DNA of 13,292 nt, from NCBI GenBank assembly GCA_020433835.1, contig JAGRBY010000145.1, positions 1 through 13,292 of the forward strand, in the 5' to 3' direction. Position numbers and translations under genes: made by a program. Each line of letters starts with the position of its first letter. The stretch's first letter is position 1. The notes beneath the pieces were generated by a model. That model made no database searches, was not told the DNA's origin, and saw only the letters and a program-made list of their open reading frames with translations. This DNA comes from Anaerolineae bacterium (GTDB lineage Bacteria; Chloroflexota; Anaerolineae; 4572-78; J111). Below are positions 1 to 6,797 of this stretch, piece after piece.

Positions 1-1
1 C

Positions 2-766
2 ATTATTATTCCGGCGCTCAACCTACCGGCGGTGATGGCCGGGCAGCGCCTATCGCCCATCGACAATAAAGATTTGAACCGTGTTTTTCCGGGGGCGTGG
101 AACGGCACCACGACCCAGATTATCGCCCACTATATTCACGACGTTGTGCTGCCGCTGTGCGATGCCGTCATCGACCTGCACGCCGGCGGCTATTCGCTCA
201 GTTTGATCCCGTATATGAGCATGCATTACCTGGATGATGAGACGCAAAATCAGCAGACATTCGCCGCGATGCAGGTTTTTGAAGCGCCGGTCAGTTTGAT
301 GATCAAGGAGATTAGCGGCGAGGGATTGCTGGATTACGCGGTCGAGCGGATGGGCAAAATCTTTCTGTGTGCCGAGGTCGGCAGCGCGGGCACGCTGTCG
401 CCGACGGTGGTCAAGATGGCTGATACCGGTGTGCGCAACATGCTGAAACATTTCGGCATGTTGGAAGGCGAGATTATCACCCGCGAGGCGCAAGGGCTGC
501 CGCCCAGCCGGTTGATGGAAGTACCCCGCGCCGAGAATTACCATATCGCCACGGCCGGTGGCATTTACGAGACCTTCTTTGAATTGGGCGATTGGATTGA
601 CGCCGACCAGCAGATTGGGCAAATTCATTTCCCGGAGAATCTCAGTTGGGAGCCGCAGCCGATCATCGCCCAAACGTCGGGCGTGCTGCTCTGTACGCGC
701 GGCCCCGGCTATGTGGAGATCGGCGACAGTGTGGCGGTGCTGGCCCAGGATTTGGAGGCAGCGTAA
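2..766 (+). CDS. Zinc deacylase of the succinylglutamate desuccinylase/aspartoacylase family (3' part; gene starts before the window)
   Basis: The reading frame is open from base 2, giving 254 residues; the first ATG (base 32) is internal, because family-like sequence precedes it. Residues 21-31 (DNKDLNRVFPG) match the conserved substrate-binding block of M14-like AstE/AspA deacylases. DLHAGG at 58-63 supplies the third zinc ligand, His60, and AEVGSAG at 124-130 holds the likely catalytic Glu125. The first two zinc ligands (the HxxE of this family) would lie upstream of the window. The C-terminal part (about 185-250) looks like the usual small beta domain of DoeB-like members, ending in a G-x-x-V-x-x-GD pattern. 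Members remove acyl groups from N-acyl amino acids or diamino acids; the substrate here cannot be told. It is the only plus-strand gene and converges on the HU/Ig gene. The stop is TAA at 764-766. Confidence 0.88.
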   Translation: MIIPALNLPAVMAGQRLSPIDNKDLNRVFPGAWNGTTTQIIAHYIHDVVLPLCDAVIDLHAGGYSLSLIPYMSMHYLDDETQNQQTFAAMQVFEAPVSLMIKEISGEGLLDYAVERMGKIFLCAEVGSAGTLSPTVVKMADTGVRNMLKHFGMLEGEIITREAQGLPPSRLMEVPRAENYHIATAGGIYETFFELGDWIDADQQIGQIHFPENLSWEPQPIIAQTSGVLLCTRGPGYVEIGDSVAVLAQDLEAA

Positions 767-840
767 ACGGATCGCCGCTCTGCCCCACAACAGGGCAAGC
801 TAGCCCTAGAAAAAAACTGTTCTAGCCCTAACAACATTCT

Positions 841-857
841 GTTCTTGGGGCAAGAAC
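841..857. repeat. Perfect 7-bp inverted repeat with a GGG loop
   Basis: GTTCTTG (841-847) and CAAGAAC (851-857) are perfect complements around GGG. CAAGAAC also starts a second near-palindrome centred on AAAGCTTT (running to about 869), so alternative pairings are possible. No T-tract follows on either strand, so this is not a classical terminator. Confidence 0.6.
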
Positions 858-891
858 AAAGCTTTCTTGCTCTAAGTTGGGAGCATGCCTG

Positions 892-916
892 GGGCAAGGA
901 AGAAGGTAACTTGCCC
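892..916. repeat. Perfect 7-bp inverted repeat, 11-nt loop
   Basis: GGGCAAG (892-898) pairs with CTTGCCC (910-916). The arm sequence is the same word found at 793-799 and 848-854, so the region seems built from copies of one arm in both orientations. Confidence 0.55.
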
Positions 917-1020
917 TTAGCACAGAGCTTAGTTGGCCCAAGGTAGGAGATGACTTGGCCCAGGGAAGAAGATTGGGGGGGGCAGACAAAGGGGTAACTT
1001 GGCCGCAAGAAAGATGAAGC

Positions 1021-1080
1021 GGGAGCATCAAAGTTTACTTTGATCCCAATACCAATGACAAAGCAAGCTTTGTCGCTCCT
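1021..1080. repeat. Three-way-junction fold: outer stem closing two perfect 8-bp hairpins
   Basis: Two perfect palindromic arms sit back to back: ATCAAAGT-TT-ACTTTGAT (1027-1044) and GACAAAGC-AA-GCTTTGTC (1057-1074). They are flanked exactly by GGAGC (1022-1026) and GCTCC (1075-1079), which pair as an outer stem, extended by one G-T pair (1021/1080). A 12-nt linker (1045-1056) separates the hairpins. On the plus strand a run of five T (1084-1088) follows, so it could end transcription from the deacylase gene. It could equally be a mobile palindromic element or part of a small RNA. Confidence 0.6.
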
Positions 1081-1143
1081 AGATTTTTATTGCCACTGTC
1101 GTCTCAGAGACTTTGAAAATAACAAAATTGATTAAGGATGCGC

Positions 1144-1866
1144 TTACTTTACTTCCAGCCTGTCTTTGAATACACCGGTTCGTAGATCGCGTGCGCCAAA
1201 TACGGCGCGAACTTCTAGCCGGTAGAAGCCGGGCGGCAGATTGTCCGGTACGCGGAAGATAAGTTGGCCTCGGGTAGCCACACTTACGTGCTCTACCCTA
1301 ATGGCACCGTTAGGTGACGGGCTGCTGCTATTAACGGGCACAATAAACAGACCCTGTTGGGGATCGTTTTGGTCAAAAGCCAGCCGCTCACCTTTGATGC
1401 GGGCCATGTGGGTGGGTGATAGCTCGGTGTTGGGCGCACTGCCTTCGAGGTTAAAGAACCATTCCAGCTTAGGCAGCGGCAGCGCACCCGGCTGCTTTTC
1501 TACCCGCACGCTTTGCGCTACCGTATCTTGAAAAGCGCGACTGGCGTTGATGCAGACCCGCACTTTATGGCGGCTGGAGTCAAATTGATCGTCCTGGTCG
1601 GTAAAGGTTCCCTTAATCGACAGCGACAGTTGGAACAAATCGGTATTGATGCGATCCCCTTCTATTATCCGCTTAACAATGGTGCGGCTGAAATCTTCAA
1701 ACAGGGCCACCATATCGGCCGTAGTTAGGGATGAGTGACGAAACTCCATCTCCTGGATAATGTCTTCCAGATTGAGACTCTTGTAGGCTTCAACCGCCGC
1801 CCGATACGATTTATTGTCTTTAGCAAAGGTGTTGGGGATTAGCTTGTATTTGATTTTGTTAGCCAT
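1144..1866 (-). CDS. HU-like DNA-binding domain fused to a C-terminal Ig-like (DUF4469-type) domain
   Basis: This 240-residue protein has no signal peptide and is probably cytoplasmic and nucleoid-associated. Residues 1-125 resemble HU/IHF-like proteins of the HU-HIG kind: the segment SLTTADMVALFEDFSRTIVKRIIEGDRINTD (two helices and a turn, 46-76) is followed by beta strands around 78-110 with SIKGTF and the DxFDxxRH stretch. Residues 140-240 form an all-beta domain; GERLAF at 159-164 and LIFRVPDNLPPGFYRLEVRA at 202-221 match the Ig-like fold found behind this HU variant in Bacteroides-type proteins. The start is ATG, with GGAGG six bases upstream. It lies 174 bp downstream of the 822-residue propeller gene on the same strand. 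The role of the Ig domain is unknown; DNA binding is inferred from the family and not from a seen catalytic motif. Confidence 0.75.
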   Translation of the reverse strand: MANKIKYKLIPNTFAKDNKSYRAAVEAYKSLNLEDIIQEMEFRHSSLTTADMVALFEDFSRTIVKRIIEGDRINTDLFQLSLSIKGTFTDQDDQFDSSRHKVRVCINASRAFQDTVAQSVRVEKQPGALPLPKLEWFFNLEGSAPNTELSPTHMARIKGERLAFDQNDPQQGLFIVPVNSSSPSPNGAIRVEHVSVATRGQLIFRVPDNLPPGFYRLEVRAVFGARDLRTGVFKDRLEVK

Positions 1867-1914
1867 AATACGCCTCCAATAAGAACTGGTTATGGTGAAT
1901 AGACAGTGAAGCCC

Positions 1915-1960
1915 GGTCGATGGTCATCACTTGTTATGTTAATACGATACCATATCGACC
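1915..1960. promoter_or_regulatory. Candidate operator: inverted half-sites upstream of the HU/Ig gene
   Basis: GGTCGAT (1915-1921) and ATCGACC (1954-1960) are inverted copies 32 bp apart. The right copy overlaps a tighter palindrome, CGATA-CCA-TATCG (1945-1957). This lies about 50-95 bp upstream of the ATG, where a promoter would be expected, but I could not assign convincing -35 and -10 boxes. The short half-sites could arise by chance. Confidence 0.25.
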
Positions 1961-2040
1961 GTCTTATTGGATAGGGCCAAAAGTCACTAATTTCAAGGGC
2001 CATTGGTACTTTTTTTATGCCCGATGGTAACTAAACGCGG

Positions 2041-4509
2041 TTAGTGCCAAAATGACTCGGCGCGATCAGGAACCCAGCCAACCGGCCCACCGGCGGGATG
2101 ACCGTTGAAGCCCGGTGTATCAGTCAGTGGGGTATATTCACCCCCTTCATAACGGTATAGGTTGGTGTTGCCGTCAACTTCTCGTGTAAAGATTAGGCCC
2201 AGGCTAGGGCGGCTGGCGGTGGGATGGTCTTCCGCCGCCTCGGCATCGAGGCCGGTGCTAAGGCTAACACGCTTGGTGGTTTTATCGTAAAGGTTATAGA
2301 TAGAATGGATTTGCGGTAGCCCGGAACGGTCGGAGACGAAATAGAGCTGCCCTTCGCTGTTGGTGGCTGCGTTCTGATCCTCAGCCGGGTCTTCAACTAC
2401 GGTGGTCAGCGAGATGGTGTGGGTGCCGGTTATCTGGCTGAGGCGGTAGAGGTCTTGGTTGCCGCTGCGGTCGCTGTTGAAGATGATCTCGCGCCCGTTC
2501 GGGAGCCAGACGGGCCGCCAGTCGCCGGCGGGGTTGTCGGTCAACCGGCGCAGGTCGCTGCCGTCGGGTCGGGTGATATAAATTTCGGGGTTGCCGTCGC
2601 GGGTGGAGACAAAGGCCAGCCAGCGGCCATCGGGCGACCAGGCCGGCAGCATATCAGCGGCGGGGTCGGTGGTTAGCTGCTGGAGGTCACAATCAAGCTC
2701 AGCTTCGGACGTGGCGCAATCGGTGCGAATAGAATAGAGATCCCAATTGCCGGTGCGGTTGCTTTGAAAGACCAGGTGGCTCCAGTCGGGTGCCCAGGCC
2801 GGATTCTCATCATCCGCCGGATGGTTCGTCACCCGCTGGGGGGTGTCATCGCGCATCACATAAATCTCGCGGTTGCCGTCGCGGTCGGAGGTAAAGGCAA
2901 AATCAGGCGGCTCCCACGGCTGCCAGCTCTGCCCGCCGTCAACACTGCGCAAAAATGTGGGCCAGGCGATGTTGCCCACTTGCAGCAGCAGGGTTTGGTC
3001 GTCAGCAAAATAGGGCGAGGGCAAGAAGGCGTTGATGTGCAAAGACTCGGTTGTAACCAGACTGCTAACCAACTGCCAGCTTTGCCCGCTATCATCGGAG
3101 CGATACAGTTCATCGCGGGTCTGGTTCGACTGGCTAAATAAGGTAAATATCGGCAGGCCGACACCGGGTAAAGGGAAAGTTTCTATCCGGGGAGTCGGAC
3201 TATAACTGTATTTAGGTTGGCTCCATTTCTCAGGGAACGCTGTGAGGGAAGCAATGCCAACAGCCCGCGCGGCTGCGGTTTGGAGGGTGGCTAACCAGCC
3301 ATTGCCAAAGAAATAAAGCCGCTCGCCGTCGGCTGAAATACGCATAGCGGTGGGGGTGCCGTCGGTAAAGGGGACAATGGCCCGGACGGTTAAATCCTGT
3401 CCGTCGAAAATCCAGAGGCCGCGATCTTGCAGTAAGTAAATCCAGTCAAGCTGGGGGTCGGTGGCCGGAGTACCAGAAACACCGGATATCTCCTGAAGAA
3501 GCTCACCCGTCAGGGTATGGGTGCGCAGTTGGGAGGGTAAATCGCCGCCGTTATAGGTAACCACAGAGACCAGTTGCTCTACTTGCGGCACCAAAGCCAG
3601 GTGCGTAACGTGGCCAAAGTATTGTTCGGCCCGGATAGTGTCGACCAATTCAAGGGTGTCGGCGTTAAAAATGGTAACGGAAGAGGTTGTACGCGGGCCG
3701 GAGCCGCCACTACTGAAAACAAAAAGCCGCCGATTGAGGGCATCCATGTGCAGATTGGACCAACTTCCGCCGCCTGCACCCCGCAGACCGCCGCGCAGCA
3801 CCGATGTGGGCGGGCGTGTTAAATCGGCTAAATCGTAAGCCCAAACGTTATCGCCGTAATCGGGATCGCTATCAGGCCCGATGGTAAACAGCGTCCGGCC
3901 CGGATCGATGGCCATTGCGCCGCCTTGCTCCAGCCTGGTAATGAGGCTGAAATCATCGCGCTTGAGCACAAGCGTATAGCCCGGAACCAGGGTGCCGGCT
4001 GACTGGCGGGCCGGACTGCTTATCAAGATACGATCTGCGGTAACAGCCAGGAAGTATTGCCGGTTCGGCTCCGCTTCAACCAGAGGCTCTGATTGCACCA
4101 GCAGCGTCAGGCTGATGGGATCGAGCGCCGACAGACGGTAGTCATCGCCTAAAACGTAAACAGCCTCGGCGGTAACCGTCTGGGCTAAGGGATTGCCTAA
4201 TGCCGGGTTGTCGATCAGCAGCAGGCTTGGCAGGGCCAGATCGGCTACGGCTATAGCGGGGGCCACGGTGGGGGTCAATGCCGTTGTGGCCGATAGCGGC
4301 GCTGTTGCGGTTAAGGCGGTGGTGATTTCTAAGGTTGCGGTAACCGTGGTGGTGGCTTGGCTAGAGGGCGCTATACGGGCTGTTTCTTCCGGCCAGAGCG
4401 TTTCCGAACGCACGGGGCGGGTGGCGGACGCGGCGTGGGCCTCGGTTGTTTGATGGTAAGCAACCGTCAATACCATCAGCAGTAAAGGAAATAGATAGCG
4501 ATACGGCAT
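2041..4509 (-). CDS. Large secreted beta-propeller protein with Asp-boxes and PD40/TolB-type repeats
   Basis: This is an 822-residue exported protein. Residues 1-27 are a signal peptide (hydrophobic core FPLLLMVLTVAY, then AHA-A). Residues 48-90 are a Thr/Ala-rich linker. Residues 110-420 look like a first propeller of YVTN/WD40 type. Two Asp-boxes follow, SDDSGQSW (471-478) and SVDGGQSW (522-529), as in sialidase/BNR repeats. The C-terminal propeller is made of PD40 units with the SDRDGNxEIY signature, starting near 539, 581, 633, 677, 724 and 773. C598 and C607 sit in a loop after the second unit and may form a disulphide. No sialidase catalytic residues are evident, so binding or scaffolding is likelier than catalysis. 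The gene is paralogous to the 1101-residue protein. The start is ATG with AAGGAGG just upstream, directly attached to the 87-bp repeat copy A. There is no lipobox and no YLPVVLK-type tail. Confidence 0.85.
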   Translation of the reverse strand: MPYRYLFPLLLMVLTVAYHQTTEAHAASATRPVRSETLWPEETARIAPSSQATTTVTATLEITTALTATAPLSATTALTPTVAPAIAVADLALPSLLLIDNPALGNPLAQTVTAEAVYVLGDDYRLSALDPISLTLLVQSEPLVEAEPNRQYFLAVTADRILISSPARQSAGTLVPGYTLVLKRDDFSLITRLEQGGAMAIDPGRTLFTIGPDSDPDYGDNVWAYDLADLTRPPTSVLRGGLRGAGGGSWSNLHMDALNRRLFVFSSGGSGPRTTSSVTIFNADTLELVDTIRAEQYFGHVTHLALVPQVEQLVSVVTYNGGDLPSQLRTHTLTGELLQEISGVSGTPATDPQLDWIYLLQDRGLWIFDGQDLTVRAIVPFTDGTPTAMRISADGERLYFFGNGWLATLQTAAARAVGIASLTAFPEKWSQPKYSYSPTPRIETFPLPGVGLPIFTLFSQSNQTRDELYRSDDSGQSWQLVSSLVTTESLHINAFLPSPYFADDQTLLLQVGNIAWPTFLRSVDGGQSWQPWEPPDFAFTSDRDGNREIYVMRDDTPQRVTNHPADDENPAWAPDWSHLVFQSNRTGNWDLYSIRTDCATSEAELDCDLQQLTTDPAADMLPAWSPDGRWLAFVSTRDGNPEIYITRPDGSDLRRLTDNPAGDWRPVWLPNGREIIFNSDRSGNQDLYRLSQITGTHTISLTTVVEDPAEDQNAATNSEGQLYFVSDRSGLPQIHSIYNLYDKTTKRVSLSTGLDAEAAEDHPTASRPSLGLIFTREVDGNTNLYRYEGGEYTPLTDTPGFNGHPAGGPVGWVPDRAESFWH

Positions 4510-4516
4510 GTGTCCC

Positions 4517-4603
4517 TCCTTTGAAAATAGCAGTTAGCGGTTAACAGTTAGCGGTTAGCAAAAGATTTTCATTCTCATTGCTGTTGCGCAGCTTCTGTCG
4601 CAC
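4517..4603 (-). repeat. 87-bp Shine-Dalgarno-linked repeat, copy A
   Basis: Copy A runs from the TCCT of the Shine-Dalgarno complement (4517-4520) to 4603 and is in direct tandem with copy B. It has three parts (plus-strand sense): TCCTTTGAAAA; five 7-nt units (TAGCAGT, TAGCGGT, TAACAGT, TAGCGGT, TAGCAAA); and a 41-bp core starting AGATTTTCATTCTC and ending TGTCGCAC. By eye it matches copy C at 80 of 87 positions and copy B at 75 of 87, with most differences inside the heptads. Read on the minus strand it ends in TTTTCAAAGGAG, which supplies the ribosome binding site of the 822-residue propeller gene. Confidence 0.85.
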
Positions 4604-4690
4604 TCCTCTGCAAATAGCAGTTAGCAGATAGCTGATAGCCGATAGCAAAAGATTTTCATTCTCGTTGCTGTTGCGCAGCTTGTGTCGCTC
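4604..4690 (-). repeat. 87-bp Shine-Dalgarno-linked repeat, copy B (tandem with A)
   Basis: Same length and plan as copy A. The heptads read TAGCAGT, TAGCAGA, TAGCTGA, TAGCCGA, TAGCAAA. Its left end is diverged (TCCTCTGCAAA). It matches copy C, about 8 kb away, at 82 of 87 positions, better than its tandem neighbour A. This suggests the tandem arose by a second insertion or by conversion and not by recent local duplication. The next bases (TCCTCAAGAG) restart the unit but diverge after TCCT. Confidence 0.83.
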
Positions 4691-4773
4691 TCCTCAAGAG
4701 ATTGTTGCCTGAGCCATTATGGGTCGGCAGTTAGTATACCACACCTGACCTCAGAAAGTAGCCGCCTGAATTT

Positions 4774-4807
4774 CAAGTGAAGGCGACAAGCAGCTCACCT
4801 TCACTTG
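4774..4807 (-). terminator. Perfect 10-bp hairpin overlapping the stop codon of the beta-helix gene
   Basis: CAAGTGAAGG (4774-4783) and CCTTCACTTG (4798-4807) are perfect complements with a 14-nt loop. On the minus strand the first arm contains the last Lys codon and the TGA stop of the 542-residue gene. No T-tract follows the stem, so this is a weak candidate for an intrinsic terminator. It may instead protect the 3' end of the message. It precedes repeat copy B and the next gene. Confidence 0.5.
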
Positions 4808-6429
4808 AGGACAACCGGCAAATAGACATGGGCGGCCTCAAGCCACTCATACGCGCCGGCATCAGGGCTGAGTAACCGGGTATCACCGTTAAAATCGATG
4901 GGTGAACTGAGGCCGGGGTGTCCGGCATCGACCATCGCAACCGACGCCGTCGCCGGCATCAGGTTTGAGGTGCTGGTAAAGCCGGGGTTAACGGTTTGCG
5001 AGTTGGTTCCCCAGCCCAAGGCCTGCCAGGCGGTGAGATCGCCGACGCCATTAACCCATTCACCGGCGCTAAAACCACACACGTTGTAGTCAATTACCTT
5101 GTAATTGCCCGTAGCCAGCGGCAAATCAAAACAGTTCCAAGCGGCATCCGTGGCCGTTGCCTGAATACTGTTGCTAACCAGCGTATGGCCGCTGCCCTCG
5201 CTCAGGCGAATGGCAGTGCCGCCGATAGCCGCGATACTGTTGTTACGAACGTTTAGGCCGGTTGAAACAGCATCGCCCGCGCCGGGGGCCTTATCCGGCA
5301 CGGCAATGGCCGTTACGCCAAAGCCCTGCTGATGGACAACAACGTTGTTTTCAACGGTGCAGCTAATACAAGCCGAGATCCCAATGGCCACATTGCCCAC
5401 ATTCTCCACCCGGTTGCCGCGAATGGTCACGTTGTTAAACGTTTCGGCGGTGCTGTAGCCGGTGGTGATCGAGATACCCCAACAGCCCTGGTTGGCTTTG
5501 CCCACATCCTCATGAACCCAGTTGCCTTCGATGAGCAGGTTGTTGAGCACGCCATGCCCCACCAGCGAGGTGCCGCCACAGTTGCCGCCTGTATCTAATG
5601 AAGAGCGGTACAACGCATTGTTGCGAATGGTGATGCTGCTGCCGTTGCTGATATAAATATTGTGGTCGAACACTGAGCCATCGCCGTTGTTTTCAAAGCG
5701 GCTGTTTTCGATGAGCAGAGTGTTGGCTCCGCCTAAAATGCCCTGGTGATCGCTGTTGGTGATATCGACATTGCGGATAGTAATGCGGTCGTTTTGGCCG
5801 TTGCATTGGGCATCGCCGCTGTTACAGGCATTGGCCCCGGCCAGATGAACACCGATGGCAAAGCCGTCCATGCTGATGTTGTCAATGAGCACATCGTTGA
5901 CATCGTTGAAGAGAAAAAAGGCCCAACCGGCCGAGGTGCAGCCGGGGCAGCGCAAATCGAGGTTTTGGAAGATGTAACCGCCCTCGGCCAGAGCGCTACC
6001 GCCATTGGCCAGATCAAAGGCGTGATCATCGGTGGGCCGCGATAGAATGGGCCGGCTTTCATCGCCGGAGGCCCACGGTGGGGTGTAATCGGCTACAGTG
6101 CAGGGTTGGGCAGCAGTGCAGTTGGCGTTAACCCAGCGACCACTGCCACTGCCCAGATCGAACGCGCCGCCCCGGCAAAAACGAATTTCATCGCCGGGGG
6201 TGAGGCTGCTGTTAAAAAAGGTACGGGCCTGGCTGTAGTTTTGCCACGGGGCAGCGGGGTCGCTGCCGCTGTTGGCATCGCTGCCGGCCACGCAGTTGCC
6301 ATCGGCACCGATCTGGCAATCGCACACGTAATACACATTACCGGCGGCCCGGCTGCTTTGCTGCGATAAGGTCAATAAGGAAACAGTCGTTATGCCTAAA
6401 GTAAGCACCATCATGATGGTTCGTTTCAT
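4801..6429 (-). CDS. Secreted right-handed parallel beta-helix protein with a C-terminal YLPVVLK tail
   Basis: I place the start at ATG 6427-6429 (542 residues) because GAGGA lies just upstream and a signal peptide begins there (MKRTIMMVLTLGITTVSLLTLSQQSSRAAG). An upstream in-frame extension of 16 codons would put charged residues before the signal. Residues 120-430 carry repeated short turns with VxIRNN and LLIENS patterns, such as ITIRNVDI, LLIENSRF, ITIRNNAL, VTIRGNRV and LNVRNNSI. These are typical of pectate-lyase-like beta-helices (right-handed parallel beta-helix region). FNGDTRLLSPDAGAYEW at 513-529 is the usual closing motif of such extracellular proteins. The protein is Cys-rich for its class (for example C36, C38, C46, C85, C104, C110, C161, C164, C354, C357), suggesting disulphides. 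The last residues are HVYLPVVLK. No clear catalytic acid cluster is seen, so polysaccharide lyase activity is not claimed. Confidence 0.85.
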   Translation of the reverse strand: MKRTIMMVLTLGITTVSLLTLSQQSSRAAGNVYYVCDCQIGADGNCVAGSDANSGSDPAAPWQNYSQARTFFNSSLTPGDEIRFCRGGAFDLGSGSGRWVNANCTAAQPCTVADYTPPWASGDESRPILSRPTDDHAFDLANGGSALAEGGYIFQNLDLRCPGCTSAGWAFFLFNDVNDVLIDNISMDGFAIGVHLAGANACNSGDAQCNGQNDRITIRNVDITNSDHQGILGGANTLLIENSRFENNGDGSVFDHNIYISNGSSITIRNNALYRSSLDTGGNCGGTSLVGHGVLNNLLIEGNWVHEDVGKANQGCWGISITTGYSTAETFNNVTIRGNRVENVGNVAIGISACISCTVENNVVVHQQGFGVTAIAVPDKAPGAGDAVSTGLNVRNNSIAAIGGTAIRLSEGSGHTLVSNSIQATATDAAWNCFDLPLATGNYKVIDYNVCGFSAGEWVNGVGDLTAWQALGWGTNSQTVNPGFTSTSNLMPATASVAMVDAGHPGLSSPIDFNGDTRLLSPDAGAYEWLEAAHVYLPVVLK

Positions 6430-6433
6430 ACAA

Positions 6434-6438
6434 TCCTC
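6434..6438 (-). promoter_or_regulatory. Ribosome binding site that fixes the beta-helix gene start
   Basis: GAGGA (minus strand) lies four bases before ATG 6427-6429. This supports that start over the in-frame alternative 48 bases further upstream. Confidence 0.6.
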
Positions 6439-6492
6439 GCTTCGATGGCTAATTGTGATTATAGGTAACCGAGGCACCAGGTAAGTTTGTTT

Positions 6493-6551
6493 GGAGACTG
6501 GAGACTGTTAATGAGCAATTAAACAATCTGCAATCTCTCGTCTCTCATCTC
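6493..6551. repeat. Degenerate heptanucleotide repeats in two opposed tracts
   Basis: The left tract is GGAGACT repeated twice (6493-6506). The right tract is CAATCTG, CAATCTC, TCGTCTC, TCATCTC (6524-6551), which keeps a strict 7-nt step and is roughly the reverse complement of the left unit. Such short tandemly repeated heptamers (STRR type) are known from cyanobacteria. The unit differs from the TAGCNNN heptads of the 87-bp repeat. Confidence 0.6.
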
Positions 6552-6621
6552 CTAAATCGAAAAGGTAATTGTTGGACAGTTTCTAATAGACAAAACGGAT
6601 AAAAGACATGCAATCCAGCTC

Positions 6622-6701
6622 CGTCACTCCCGCATGCTTTTAGCGGGAGTCCACGTCCAAAGAGCCTACGAGATGCCCGATAAAGACATTCGGGCATGAC
6701 G
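6622..6701. mobile_element. MITE-like element: two hairpins with imperfect terminal inverted repeats
   Basis: The ends CGTCACTCCCG (6622-6632) and CGGGCATGACG (6691-6701) are inverted copies at 9 of 11 positions. Inside are two perfect 8-bp stems: ACTCCCGC/GCGGGAGT (6626-6633 and 6643-6650, 9-nt loop) and ATGCCCGA/TCGGGCAT (6673-6680 and 6690-6697, 9-nt loop). This resembles the widespread CGTCATTCCCGC...GCGGGAAT dispersed palindromes of bacterial genomes. It has no coding capacity and would need a transposase elsewhere to move. Confidence 0.6.
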
Positions 6702-6797
6702 TAATGCCTTTCATTGGTCGATGTTTATCTGACTTCTCTATAAGCACAATCTCCTTATCTTCCCATCGCCTGATCTCATAAAACTGTGTTCATCTAC

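Larger units (their letters stand above)
767..1143. other. Gene-free convergent intergenic region rich in short perfect hairpins
   Basis: No credible gene lies in these 377 bp between two converging genes. The left part repeats the word GGGCAAG (793-799, 848-854, 892-898) and its complement CTTGCCC (910-916), forming hairpins. The word CTAGCCCTA occurs at 800-808 and 822-830, and GGGAGCAT at 879-886 and 1021-1028. The right part contains a three-way-junction fold, listed separately. The central stretch 917-1020 is purine-rich with degenerate TTGGCCC words. This looks like decayed palindromic repeat sequence that may also separate the two converging transcripts. Confidence 0.6.
6430..6797. other. 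Gene-free region between the lipoprotein and beta-helix genes
   Basis: These 368 bp hold, from left to right: the ribosome binding site and leader of the beta-helix gene, a heptanucleotide-periodic tract (6493-6551), and an 80-bp two-hairpin element (6622-6701). About 95 bp follow in which I see nothing beyond the 3' flank of the lipoprotein gene. The beta-helix promoter is presumably here, but no convincing -35/-10 pair was found. Confidence 0.55.

Noticed and set aside
50..790. 246-codon open frame antisense to the deacylase gene
   Set aside because: It is fully antisense to a recognised conserved family, has a biased Arg/His/Leu composition and no start context; it is a shadow frame in GC-rich DNA.
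778..830. Intrinsic terminator of the deacylase gene
   Set aside because: TGCCC/GGGCA and AGGGC/GCCCT stems exist, but they are short and followed by an A-run, not a T-run, on the plus strand.
709..1031. Two minus-strand open frames over the convergent gap
   Set aside because: They run through the hairpin repeats, are low complexity (Ser/Leu/Pro-rich), have no ribosome binding site and show no family resemblance.
1111..1123. CTTTGAAAATAAC near the HU/Ig gene end, identical to part of the leader at 13225-13237
   Set aside because: Thirteen AT-rich bases without the GGAG part and not before a start codon; probably coincidence.
4561..4640. Short peptide in the 87-bp repeat (ATGAAAATCTTTTGC on the minus strand)
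   Set aside because: The ATG is about 30 bases from the nearest ribosome binding site, the frame length changes between copies (5 versus 12 codons), and the heptads alter it freely; no coding constraint.
4517..4690. CRISPR array
   Set aside because: Only two tandem units, with no unique spacers between them, an internal heptad structure and no cas genes.
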